DNA from: an uncultured Curtobacterium sp.
Lineage (GTDB): Bacteria; Actinomycetota; Actinomycetes; Actinomycetales; Microbacteriaceae
Assembly: GCA_913774725.1 (NCBI GenBank)
Contig: CAJYIG010000280.1
Coordinates: forward strand, 1 to 5,673
Reading direction: 5' to 3'
Length of the DNA: 5,673 bases
Shown here: positions 1 to 5,583 of the stretch, in pieces
Numbering within the stretch: the stretch's first letter is position 1
Layout of the letters: each line of letters opens with the position of its first letter
Made by a program: the position numbers and the translations under genes
The notes under the pieces: model-generated
What the model was told of the DNA's origin: nothing
Databases searched by the model: none
Seen by the model: the letters and a program-made list of their open reading frames with translations, nothing else

Positions 1-488
1 TCTCCCCGCGGACCCTCGTGGTCGGTGCCGTGGTGTCGGGGATCGCCGCGCTGGTCGTGCTGGTGCTGAGCACGCGGCGGCGCGGCCCCGTGCGATCGGC
101 CGTCGCCCTGTCGGCGCTCGCCCTCGCTTTGTCGTGGTTCGTCTCCGGGGTGTTCGTCGTCGTGCTCGTGGCAGTCGCCCAGGCTGCGCTGCTCGCCGCG
201 GGCGTCCTGGCTCGTCGAGCGCACCGCACCGGACCGGCGCGATCGGGACAGGGAACGCTCGGGCTTCTCCTGGCCGTGCTCGCCGCGCTGTGGTTCGTCG
301 CCCTGCTGGCCACGTCCAGCGTGCCGCTCGGAACGGACTCGCAGGTCGTGCTCCTCACCTGGTTCGCTGCACCGAACGTGTTCCAGGCGGCCGCCTACCT
401 CGTCGCGGTCGTCCTGGTCGCCGGACCGGTCTGGACGGGGATCGGCCGGGGCGTCCGGTCCCTCCGCGAGTCGGCCGAGGTGCGCTGA
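1..488 (+). CDS. Multi-pass membrane protein of unknown function, 5' end outside window
   Basis: The reading frame is open to the left edge (first full codon at 3) and ends at TGA 486-488. A GTG at 18 could serve as a start, but no Shine-Dalgarno-like sequence precedes it and the frame continues upstream, so I read this as the C-terminal part of a longer protein. Numbering from the GTG, hydrophobic stretches lie at about residues 2-18, 28-47, 48-65, 80-99 and 120-138, giving four or five membrane segments. Arg-rich loops follow the first (about 20-26) and third (about 66-76) segments, and the tail is short and charged. I see no catalytic or transporter motif and do not recognise the family. 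It converges on the serine hydrolase gene, whose stop lies 46 bp away. The coding call is firm; the function is unknown. Confidence 0.72.
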   Translation, partial: SPRTLVVGAVVSGIAALVVLVLSTRRRGPVRSAVALSALALALSWFVSGVFVVVLVAVAQAALLAAGVLARRAHRTGPARSGQGTLGLLLAVLAALWFVALLATSSVPLGTDSQVVLLTWFAAPNVFQAAAYLVAVVLVAGPVWTGIGRGVRSLRESAEVR

Positions 489-491
489 GAC

Positions 492-512
492 GGGATCGCG
501 CCGCGCGACCCC
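492..512. terminator. GC-rich hairpin between convergent genes, possible bidirectional terminator
   Basis: This hairpin lies in the 46-bp gap between the membrane-protein stop (488) and the serine-hydrolase stop (535). Positions 492-500 pair with 504-512 around a 3-nt loop. In the plus-strand transcript there is one A-C mismatch (495/509). In the minus-strand transcript the same position is a U-G wobble, so all nine pairs can form, which fits better with ending the hydrolase transcript. No U-tract follows on either side, so it is not a classical intrinsic terminator. U-poor terminators are known in actinobacteria, but a chance hairpin in GC-rich DNA is possible. Confidence 0.35.
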
Positions 513-534
513 GCCCGCTGCCGTGCCGTCCCGG

Positions 535-1941
535 TCAGACCAGGGCGGCGGCGACCTCCGGCGACTCCTCGGGCACCGACCACGGACGGTGCGTCATGCC
601 GCTGTCACCGCGGAACGAGACCGCCCGACCGGAGTCGTCGCGCGTGTAGACGATCCGCTCGTCCACCGAGCCGAAGCGGTTCCCCGCGGCCATCACGAGC
701 GTGTCCTCGTCGACGACCCGGAGGCGCACCGGCGAGTCGGTCGGCACCGGCTGCGTCGGGTCGATCGCGAGCAGCCGGTCCCCGACCCGAGCGACGTCGG
801 TGATGCCCTCGAAGGTCGTGAAGCGCCCTGTGTACCGGCTGGCGTCGACACCCTCGGGCAGCTCGGGACCGGGAGCCTGCTCGTCGGCCGCGGCATCGAG
901 CAGGTGAACGATGCCCGTTGCGATCATGCCCGCGGGACCGGTCGCGCTGCTCGTCAGGACGGACACGACGAGCGACGACGCCGGGTCGAACACCGTCTGG
1001 GTGATCTGGCCGGGGAACCCGCCGGAGTGGCCGCGCACCTCGCGCCCGCCGATCCGGTCGACGATGAACCCCGCACCGTAGCCACGTGCTGCCGGGTCGG
1101 TGTCCAGCGCGCTCCAGGCCTTCCGCTGCGCCAGGCGCTTCGCGTGGTCGGACAGCAGCGAGCCCTGGCCGGGCACGTGCGCCGAGAAGTACCGGACGAG
1201 GTCGGACGCGGTGCCGTGGAACCCCGTCGCGGCGGCGAGCGCCCCCGTCGTGACGTGCGGGACGCGTTGGCGGGTGCGCGCGGTGTGCAGGCCGGTGTAC
1301 CCGACGACGAACTCGTCCTCACGGGAAGGGTCGAACTCCGGCCCGGTCCCCGTCAGGCCGAGCGGCTCGACGATCGCGCTCCGGACGTGCTCGGCGTAGG
1401 TCGTGCCGGTGATCGCCTCGATCACGAGCCCGAGCAGGCCGTAACCGAGGTTCGAGTAGTTGAAGGCCGACCCGACGGGCACCTTCGCGCCACCCTCGAC
1501 CACGAGCGCGACGAGCTGATCGGCGTCCGGGAACGGGTGGTCGAGCGCCCAGTGGTCACCGTCGGCACCGTCGCGGACGACTCCGGCCCCCATCTCCATC
1601 AGCTCGCGGACCGTCGCGTCGGCGATCGGCGAGCCGGCCTCGACCAGTGCGGGGACGAACGACCCGACGGTGTCGTCGAGCCGCAGCGCCCCGGCGTCGG
1701 CGAGCTGCAGCAGCGCGGTCGCGGTGAACGTCTTCGAGTGCGACGCGATCCGGAACAGGTCGTCGATCGTCAGGCGGCGGCCGGCCTCGACGTCGGCGTA
1801 CCCCCAGGCCTCGGAGAACAGCACCTCGTCGTCGAAGCCGATCGCGACCTGCACGCCCGGGAGCCGGAGCTGCCACACCTTGTAGTCGATCCACTCACGG
1901 ACGTAGGGCAGGACGGACTCGTACGCGGCGCGCTTCTCCAT
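535..1941 (-). CDS. Serine hydrolase, class C beta-lactamase / penicillin-binding-protein-like family
   Basis: This 468-aa protein has the three active-site elements of the beta-lactamase (PF00144) fold. The S-x-x-K motif is S67-H68-S69-K70, with S67 the expected acyl nucleophile. The Y-x-N motif is Y162-S163-N164, inside a typical FNYSNLGYGLLG stretch. H305-S306-G307 stands where classical enzymes have KTG, as is common in esterase/peptidase members of the family. Residues 1 to about 350 form the catalytic domain. Residues from about 360 to the end look like the extra C-terminal beta-rich domain found in many relatives. There is no signal peptide or membrane anchor, so it is probably cytoplasmic. 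I chose the ATG at 1939-1941; a GTG in frame 24 bp upstream (1963-1965) is less likely. No strong ribosome site is visible. It diverges from paiB across 33 bp. The substrate (ester, amide or D-amino peptide) cannot be read from sequence, and clinical-type beta-lactam resistance should not be assumed. Confidence 0.9.
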   Translation of the reverse strand: MEKRAAYESVLPYVREWIDYKVWQLRLPGVQVAIGFDDEVLFSEAWGYADVEAGRRLTIDDLFRIASHSKTFTATALLQLADAGALRLDDTVGSFVPALVEAGSPIADATVRELMEMGAGVVRDGADGDHWALDHPFPDADQLVALVVEGGAKVPVGSAFNYSNLGYGLLGLVIEAITGTTYAEHVRSAIVEPLGLTGTGPEFDPSREDEFVVGYTGLHTARTRQRVPHVTTGALAAATGFHGTASDLVRYFSAHVPGQGSLLSDHAKRLAQRKAWSALDTDPAARGYGAGFIVDRIGGREVRGHSGGFPGQITQTVFDPASSLVVSVLTSSATGPAGMIATGIVHLLDAAADEQAPGPELPEGVDASRYTGRFTTFEGITDVARVGDRLLAIDPTQPVPTDSPVRLRVVDEDTLVMAAGNRFGSVDERIVYTRDDSGRAVSFRGDSGMTHRPWSVPEESPEVAAALV

Positions 1942-1943
1942 GC

Positions 1944-1973
1944 CGACCAGCCTGGCATGTGCCACGCTCGTCG
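1944..1973. promoter_or_regulatory. Imperfect 30-bp dyad filling the divergent intergenic gap (candidate operator)
   Basis: The gap between the two divergent start codons is only 33 bp (1942-1974). An inverted repeat centred between 1958 and 1959 covers 1944-1973. Twelve of fifteen half-site positions are complementary; the mismatches are 1948/1969, 1952/1965 and the central 1958/1959. The core, 1953-1964, reads TGGCATGTGCCA, two perfect 5-bp arms around a TG spacer, and the outer arms are CGAC (1944-1947) and GTCG (1970-1973). A dyad of this size centred on a divergent gap resembles a binding site for a dimeric repressor controlling both directions. No separate -10 and -35 pairs fit in the gap, so promoter elements must overlap the dyad or the coding ends. 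The function is inferred. Confidence 0.45.
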
Positions 1974-1974
1974 C

Positions 1975-2628
1975 ATGCGCCACACACCCCACTTCCTGAT
2001 GACCGACGTCGACGAGGTCCGGCACCTCATCGACGGGCACCCGTGGGCCACGATCGTGTCGCACACCGCCTCCGGGCTCGTCGCCTCGCACTACCCGTTC
2101 CTGCTCGAGGCACCCGAGCCGGGCGACGACCCCGACCAGATCGTCCTCGTGTCGCACGTCGGCCGGCCGGACGAGGTCGCGCACGAGCTCGGTCAGCACG
2201 AGGTCCTCGTGGTGTTCCAGGGCCCGCACGGGTACGTCTCCCCCGCCTGGTACCCGCCGGAGCAGTTCGTCCCGACCTGGAACCACGTGACGGCGCACTG
2301 CTGGGGCACGCCGGAGATCCTGTCCGACGACGAGAACTTCCGCGTGCTCGGCGAACTGGTCGACCACTTCGAGCGGGTCATGCCGGAGCCCGTGTCCCTC
2401 GAGGTCGACGAGGACACGGCCCGGCGCATGGCGAAGGGCACCGTCGGCATCCGCATCCGGGTCGCCCGGTTCGACGCCCGCGCCAAGCTCTCGCAGAACA
2501 AGGCCCCCGAGGTGGTCGAGCGCATCGTCGCGGGGCTCCGCGGCGACGGCCCCTACGCGTCGCCGGCGCTCGCCGACGCCGTCGAGCGCGCGCAGGTGGA
2601 CCGCACGGTCAGCCGGGAGGCATCGTGA
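1975..2628 (+). CDS. paiB: PaiB-family FMN-binding protein (FMN_bind_2)
   Basis: This 217-aa protein is full length for the PaiB family (roughly 200-220 aa), a split-barrel flavin-binding fold. Family marks visible in order are: an N-terminal P-x-F followed by a DVDEVRHLIDGHPWATIVSH region (residues 5-30); SHYPFLLE (38-45); F81-x-GPHGYVSPAWY93; VPTWNHVTAHCWG (99-111), close to the family's VPTWN-x4-H signature; and KLSQNK (171-176), part of the usual C-terminal KLSQN motif. I chose the ATG at 1975 because the next residues align with the usual family N terminus. An in-frame ATG at 1957 would add six residues but lies inside the intergenic dyad. Neither has a good Shine-Dalgarno, so a leaderless mRNA is possible. 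B. subtilis PaiB was described as a negative regulator of sporulation and protease genes, but many homologues have no known role and may be flavin enzymes. The stop codon overlaps the start of the amidohydrolase gene. Confidence 0.92.
   Translation: MRHTPHFLMTDVDEVRHLIDGHPWATIVSHTASGLVASHYPFLLEAPEPGDDPDQIVLVSHVGRPDEVAHELGQHEVLVVFQGPHGYVSPAWYPPEQFVPTWNHVTAHCWGTPEILSDDENFRVLGELVDHFERVMPEPVSLEVDEDTARRMAKGTVGIRIRVARFDARAKLSQNKAPEVVERIVAGLRGDGPYASPALADAVERAQVDRTVSREAS
2615..2620 (+). promoter_or_regulatory. Ribosome binding site for the amidohydrolase GTG start
   Basis: GGGAGG lies inside the last codons of paiB, 4 nt before the GTG at 2625-2627. It is the strongest Shine-Dalgarno match I saw in the window and it decides the start of the amidohydrolase. 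With the GTGA overlap it supports translational coupling of the two genes. Confidence 0.65.
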
Positions 2629-4103
2629 CCGACCTCCTGCTCCGCACCGTCCGCCGGGTGGGCACCTCCGGCGCTCCGTGCGACGTCCGCATCGTCGACG
2701 GCCGCATCGAGGCGGTCGCCCCCGCCGGCACGCTCGACCCGCCATCGAGCGTCGACGCCGACGTGGTCGAGACCGACGGCGCGTGGCTCGGCCCCGGGCT
2801 CGTCGACCACCACGTGCACTTCGACCAGTGGGCCCTCGTCCGCCGACGCGTCGACGTCTCCGGCTGCACGTCGGCGGAGGCGACGGCCGACGCGCTCGCC
2901 GCGGTGGCGCGCACCGGGGTGGCGGACCTGGTGCTCGTCGGTCACGGCTACCGCGACGGCACCTGGCCACGCCCTGCGCGTCGTGGGCTGCTCGACGGAG
3001 CCGCACCGGGCCTCCCGGTCGTCGTCATCAGCGCCGACCTGCACGCCGTCTGGTGCAACGCCCTCGCGCTCGCCCACTGCGCGGCGCTCCTCGGACGACC
3101 GCTCGACGCCGGCGACGACGGGGTGCTGCGCGAGCAGGACGCCTTCGACGTGACCGCGGTGCTGTCCCGGGTGCCCGACGACGTGCTCGACGGCTGGGTG
3201 GCCGAGGCGGTCGACGCGGCGGCGGCCCGCGGCGTGACCCGCGTTGTCGACCTCGAGATGGTCTTCGGCCTCGACCGCTGGACCCGGCGCGTGCACGCGG
3301 GAACGGACGGCCTGCGGGTCGACTCCGGCGTGTACCCGGGCGAGCTCGACGCGGCGATCGCGCGGGGCCTCCGCTCCGGCGACGTCGTGGACGGCACCCG
3401 CGGGCTCGTCCGGATGGGTCCGTTCAAGGTGATCACCGACGGCTCGCTCGGCACCCGGACGGCCGCGATGGCGTCCGGCGAGGGTGTGCTGGCGTACCCG
3501 TTCGCGGACCTCGTGGCGATGGTCCGGCGCGCGGTCGACGCCGGGTTCGTCCCCGCGGTGCACGCGATCGGCGACCGGGCGAACACCCTGGCGCTCGACG
3601 TGTTCGAGGCCGTCGGCGCCCGGGGCAGCATCGAGCACGCGCAGCTGCTCCACGGCACCGACGTCGACCGGTTCGCGCGGCTCGGCGTCGCGGCGTCGGT
3701 GCAGCCCGAGCACGCGATGGACGACCGGGACATCGCCGACCGGTACTGGGCTGACGTGACCGACCGTGCGTTCCCGTTCGCGTCGCTGCACCGGGCGGGC
3801 GCCGAGCTCCGGCTCGGGTCGGACGCTCCCGTGGCACCGCTCGACCCGTGGGTGTCGATGGCGGCGGCGGTCGGGCGGGACCGCGACGGCCGCGCGCCGT
3901 GGCACCCCGCGGAACGGTTGTCCGCGCTGACCGCGTGGCGCGGGTCGACCGAGGGCGGCCGGGTCGGGGTGTCCGTCGGGGACGTCGCCGACCTGGTGCT
4001 GCTCGCGGCGGAACCGCTGGCGGTCGCCGACTCCGCGGCGCTGCGGCACGCCGAGGTGCTGGCGACGGCGATCGCGGGGCGGTTCACCCACCGGGACCTG
4101 TAG
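2625..4103 (+). CDS. YtcJ-type metal-dependent amidohydrolase (Amidohydro_3 family)
   Basis: This 492-aa protein begins at GTG 2625, and its first four bases (GTGA) overlap the paiB stop. It shows the amidohydrolase TIM-barrel pattern. A small N-terminal beta-sandwich (about 1-55) precedes GLVDHHVHFD, whose H63-x-H65 are expected metal ligands. ADLHAVWCN (137-145) matches the family's substrate-side motif. K268 in FKVITDGSLG is the expected bridging, carboxylated lysine. H313 in HAIGDRAN and H338 in EHAQ are further ligands, and D400 in GSDAP is the catalytic Asp. The C terminus returns to the sandwich with VGDVADLVLL (451-460). The metal-site set looks complete, so an active hydrolase of a C-N bond is likely. 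Characterised relatives include an N-substituted formamide deformylase from Arthrobacter; AepA of Pectobacterium is also in this group. The substrate is unknown. At 492 aa it is slightly shorter than many family members (about 530-550). No signal peptide is seen, so it should be cytoplasmic and probably co-expressed with paiB. Confidence 0.92.
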   Translation: MTDLLLRTVRRVGTSGAPCDVRIVDGRIEAVAPAGTLDPPSSVDADVVETDGAWLGPGLVDHHVHFDQWALVRRRVDVSGCTSAEATADALAAVARTGVADLVLVGHGYRDGTWPRPARRGLLDGAAPGLPVVVISADLHAVWCNALALAHCAALLGRPLDAGDDGVLREQDAFDVTAVLSRVPDDVLDGWVAEAVDAAAARGVTRVVDLEMVFGLDRWTRRVHAGTDGLRVDSGVYPGELDAAIARGLRSGDVVDGTRGLVRMGPFKVITDGSLGTRTAAMASGEGVLAYPFADLVAMVRRAVDAGFVPAVHAIGDRANTLALDVFEAVGARGSIEHAQLLHGTDVDRFARLGVAASVQPEHAMDDRDIADRYWADVTDRAFPFASLHRAGAELRLGSDAPVAPLDPWVSMAAAVGRDRDGRAPWHPAERLSALTAWRGSTEGGRVGVSVGDVADLVLLAAEPLAVADSAALRHAEVLATAIAGRFTHRDL

Positions 4104-4130
4104 CGGACGACCCTCCTCCTGGTCCCCGGT
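4090..4130. terminator. Weak stem-loop at the convergent amidohydrolase/nei ends
   Basis: Positions 4090-4098 can pair with 4121-4130 (nine pairs, with C4127 bulged) around a 22-nt loop that contains the amidohydrolase stop codon. The nei stop begins at 4131. The long loop and the lack of a U-tract make this a weak candidate for a shared terminator in the 27-bp convergent gap. No better structure is visible there. Confidence 0.2.
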
Positions 4131-5060
4131 CTACTTCTGGTCTGTCGGGCACCAGTAGAGCTTGCGCCCGGCCATGTCCGCCATCCGGATCTCGGTGCCG
4201 CACACCCGGCAGGGTTCCCCCTGGCGGTGGTACACCCAGTGCCGGTCCTTCCGCGAGCGGAGCGCCTTGGCGTGGTCCGCCTCGGACAGGTCGTCCATCG
4301 TGAGCATGAGGCCGTCCCGGACCCCCGCGTGCAGGAGCTTCGACCAGTCCTGCCACAGCGCCTTCGCCTGCTTCACCGTGAGCTTCTTGCCGGGCTTGTA
4401 CGGGTCGATGCGCTGCCGGAACAGCAGCTCGGCGCGGTAGATGTTGCCGATGCCGGCCACGACGGACTGGTCCATGAGCAGCTGACCGATCGCGACGTTG
4501 CGCTTCCGCACGTTGTCGACGAAGGTCTTCTCGGCCTCCGGGCCGTCGTCGTTGATCGGGTCCGGCCCCAGCTTGTCGAGCGCACGCTGCACGCCCGCCG
4601 GGTCCTCGACGACGCAGGCGGTCGGGCCGCGGAGGTCGGCCACCGTGTCCTCGGTAAGGATGCGGACGCGCACCTGGCCGACCGGGTCCGGCGGGAAGGA
4701 CTCGATCGGGTCCTCGGACTTCTCCTGCTCGGCCATCCGGTACCGGGCGAGCCGCGGGGCGCCGATCGACGACAGGGACTCCTCGCCGTCGCCGTCCTCG
4801 GACAGCGCCTCGGCGGAGGAGATCACGCCCGCGAAGTCCCACGCACCGTAGAGCCCGAGGTGGACGCGCAGGAACAGGTCGTCCTCGAACTCCAGGAACA
4901 TCTGCTTCGCCACGGCCCGCGCAGCGACCATGCGTTTGCCGTCGAGCTGCGCGGCTCCGTCGGCGAACCGTCCCTGCGGGCTGGACACCTCGCACCGCTT
5001 GCCGACGAAGTGCCGGGAGAACTGGTTCGCGATGCGGTGGACGGAGTGACCCTCTGGCAT
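4131..5060 (-). CDS. nei: Fpg/Nei-family DNA glycosylase/AP lyase, Nei1-like
   Basis: This 309-aa protein should remove oxidised bases from DNA and nick the abasic site. The start is fixed by MPEGH: after Met removal, Pro2 is the Schiff-base nucleophile and Glu3 the acid. K52 lies in the conserved beta-turn before MFLEF. A catalytic beta-sandwich domain (to about 150) leads to the helix-two-turn-helix around DQSVVAGIGNIYRAE (197-211), with N206 the conserved DNA-contacting Asn. The C-terminal zinc finger (284-307) holds C284, C287 and C304, but D307 replaces the fourth Cys; the conserved finger Arg is R299. An acidic Glu/Asp/Ser-rich stretch (about 82-123) interrupts the N-terminal domain. 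rpiB ends 18 bp upstream on the same strand, so the two are probably co-transcribed. In M. tuberculosis, rpiB and nei1 are also neighbours, which supports a Nei1-type (oxidised pyrimidine) assignment over MutM. Exact base preference cannot be read from the sequence. Confidence 0.93.
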   Translation of the reverse strand: MPEGHSVHRIANQFSRHFVGKRCEVSSPQGRFADGAAQLDGKRMVAARAVAKQMFLEFEDDLFLRVHLGLYGAWDFAGVISSAEALSEDGDGEESLSSIGAPRLARYRMAEQEKSEDPIESFPPDPVGQVRVRILTEDTVADLRGPTACVVEDPAGVQRALDKLGPDPINDDGPEAEKTFVDNVRKRNVAIGQLLMDQSVVAGIGNIYRAELLFRQRIDPYKPGKKLTVKQAKALWQDWSKLLHAGVRDGLMLTMDDLSEADHAKALRSRKDRHWVYHRQGEPCRVCGTEIRMADMAGRKLYWCPTDQK

Positions 5061-5078
5061 CGGTCCTGTCTACCCGGC

Positions 5079-5567
5079 CTACTCGTCGATCTGCCGACCG
5101 ACGATGTGCCCCGTCGTCTCGTACTCGGCCAGCTGCGCGATGCGGCGGGCGTGGCGCTCCTCGCCCGAGAACGGCTCGGCGACGAACAGGTCGACGAAGT
5201 GGATCGCCTCGTCCTCGGTGTGCTGGCGCGCACCGATCGAGATGACGTTCGCGTCGTTGTGCTGGCGCGCCAGGAGTGCGGTCGACTCGTTCCAGACCAG
5301 CGCGGCGCGGATGCCCTCGACCTTGTTCGCGGCGATCTGCTCACCGTTGCCGGAGCCGCCGAAGACGACACCGAGCGCCTCGACGCCCGCGCGCTGGTCC
5401 TGCACGACGGCGTGCGCCGCGTTGATGCAGAACGAGGGGTAGTCGTCCAGCGCGTCGTACTCGGTCGGCCCGTGGTCGACGACCTCGTGCCCCGCGTCGG
5501 TCAGGTGCTGGGCGAGGGTCTTGGTGAACTCGAGGCCGGCGTGGTCCGTTCCGAGGTGGATGCGCAT
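5079..5567 (-). CDS. rpiB: Ribose-5-phosphate isomerase B
   Basis: This 162-aa protein is full length for RpiB/LacAB sugar-phosphate isomerases. It interconverts ribose 5-phosphate and ribulose 5-phosphate in the cytoplasmic non-oxidative pentose phosphate pathway. GTDHAG (6-11) carries the conserved Asp8-His9 pair. GGSGNGEQIAANK (70-82) is the anion-hole loop, with E76 where E. coli RpiB has a catalytic Cys; this is the actinobacterial type, as in M. tuberculosis RpiB, where a Glu is the base. H103-N104-D105-x-N107 and R114 complete the site. I chose the ATG at 5565-5567 because DHAG must lie about eight residues from the N terminus. An in-frame GTG at 5651 would add 28 residues, but that stretch is only the reverse strand of an inverted repeat. 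AGGA lies 8 nt before the ATG. nei follows 18 bp downstream. Residues 11-39 are encoded a second time, inverted, at the window edge. Confidence 0.95.
   Translation of the reverse strand: MRIHLGTDHAGLEFTKTLAQHLTDAGHEVVDHGPTEYDALDDYPSFCINAAHAVVQDQRAGVEALGVVFGGSGNGEQIAANKVEGIRAALVWNESTALLARQHNDANVISIGARQHTEDEAIHFVDLFVAEPFSGEERHARRIAQLAEYETTGHIVGRQIDE
5450..5539 (-). repeat. Inverted repeat, left arm (inside rpiB)
   Basis: These 90 bp encode RpiB residues 11-39 plus flanking bases on the minus strand. They are the reverse complement of 5584-5673 except at C5469, which faces T5654. The pairing breaks down beyond 5539 toward the loop. On the other side it may continue, since the partner arm is cut by the window end. 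The arm is an ordinary part of an intact gene, so this is the original and the other arm is the copy. Confidence 0.95.
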
Positions 5568-5573
5568 GACATC

Positions 5574-5579
5574 GATCCT
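5574..5579 (-). promoter_or_regulatory. Possible -10 element (TAGGAT) just upstream of rpiB
   Basis: On the minus strand TAGGAT fits the actinobacterial TANNNT -10 pattern and ends 6-7 nt before the rpiB ATG, the spacing expected for a leaderless transcript. The same bases contain AGGA at a workable Shine-Dalgarno distance, so they may instead be the ribosome site. Any -35 would fall inside the right repeat arm and cannot be judged if that arm is an artefact. Confidence 0.25.
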
Positions 5580-5583
5580 ATTC

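Noticed and set aside
535..1941. Antibiotic-resistance beta-lactamase
   Set aside because: The protein has no signal peptide and has HSG instead of KTG; these fit the broad esterase/peptidase side of the family, and nothing in the context suggests resistance.
523..1974. Long plus-strand open frame opposite the serine hydrolase, continuous with paiB
   Set aside because: Its translation is Arg/Gly/Asp-rich and low in complexity, as expected from the reverse strand of a GC-rich gene, whereas the minus strand has three ordered active-site motifs. The paiB protein proper starts at 1975.
1942..3006. N-terminal extension of the serine hydrolase reading frame on the minus strand
   Set aside because: The extension runs antisense through paiB and part of the amidohydrolase, is Arg/Pro-rich with no domain, and both genes on the plus strand have clear family motifs. 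It is open only because stops are rare at this GC content.
2553..4091. Long minus-strand open frames opposite the amidohydrolase (512 and 379 codons)
   Set aside because: Composition is typical of antisense frames in GC-rich DNA, with no recognisable motif, and the plus strand carries a complete amidohydrolase metal-site set.
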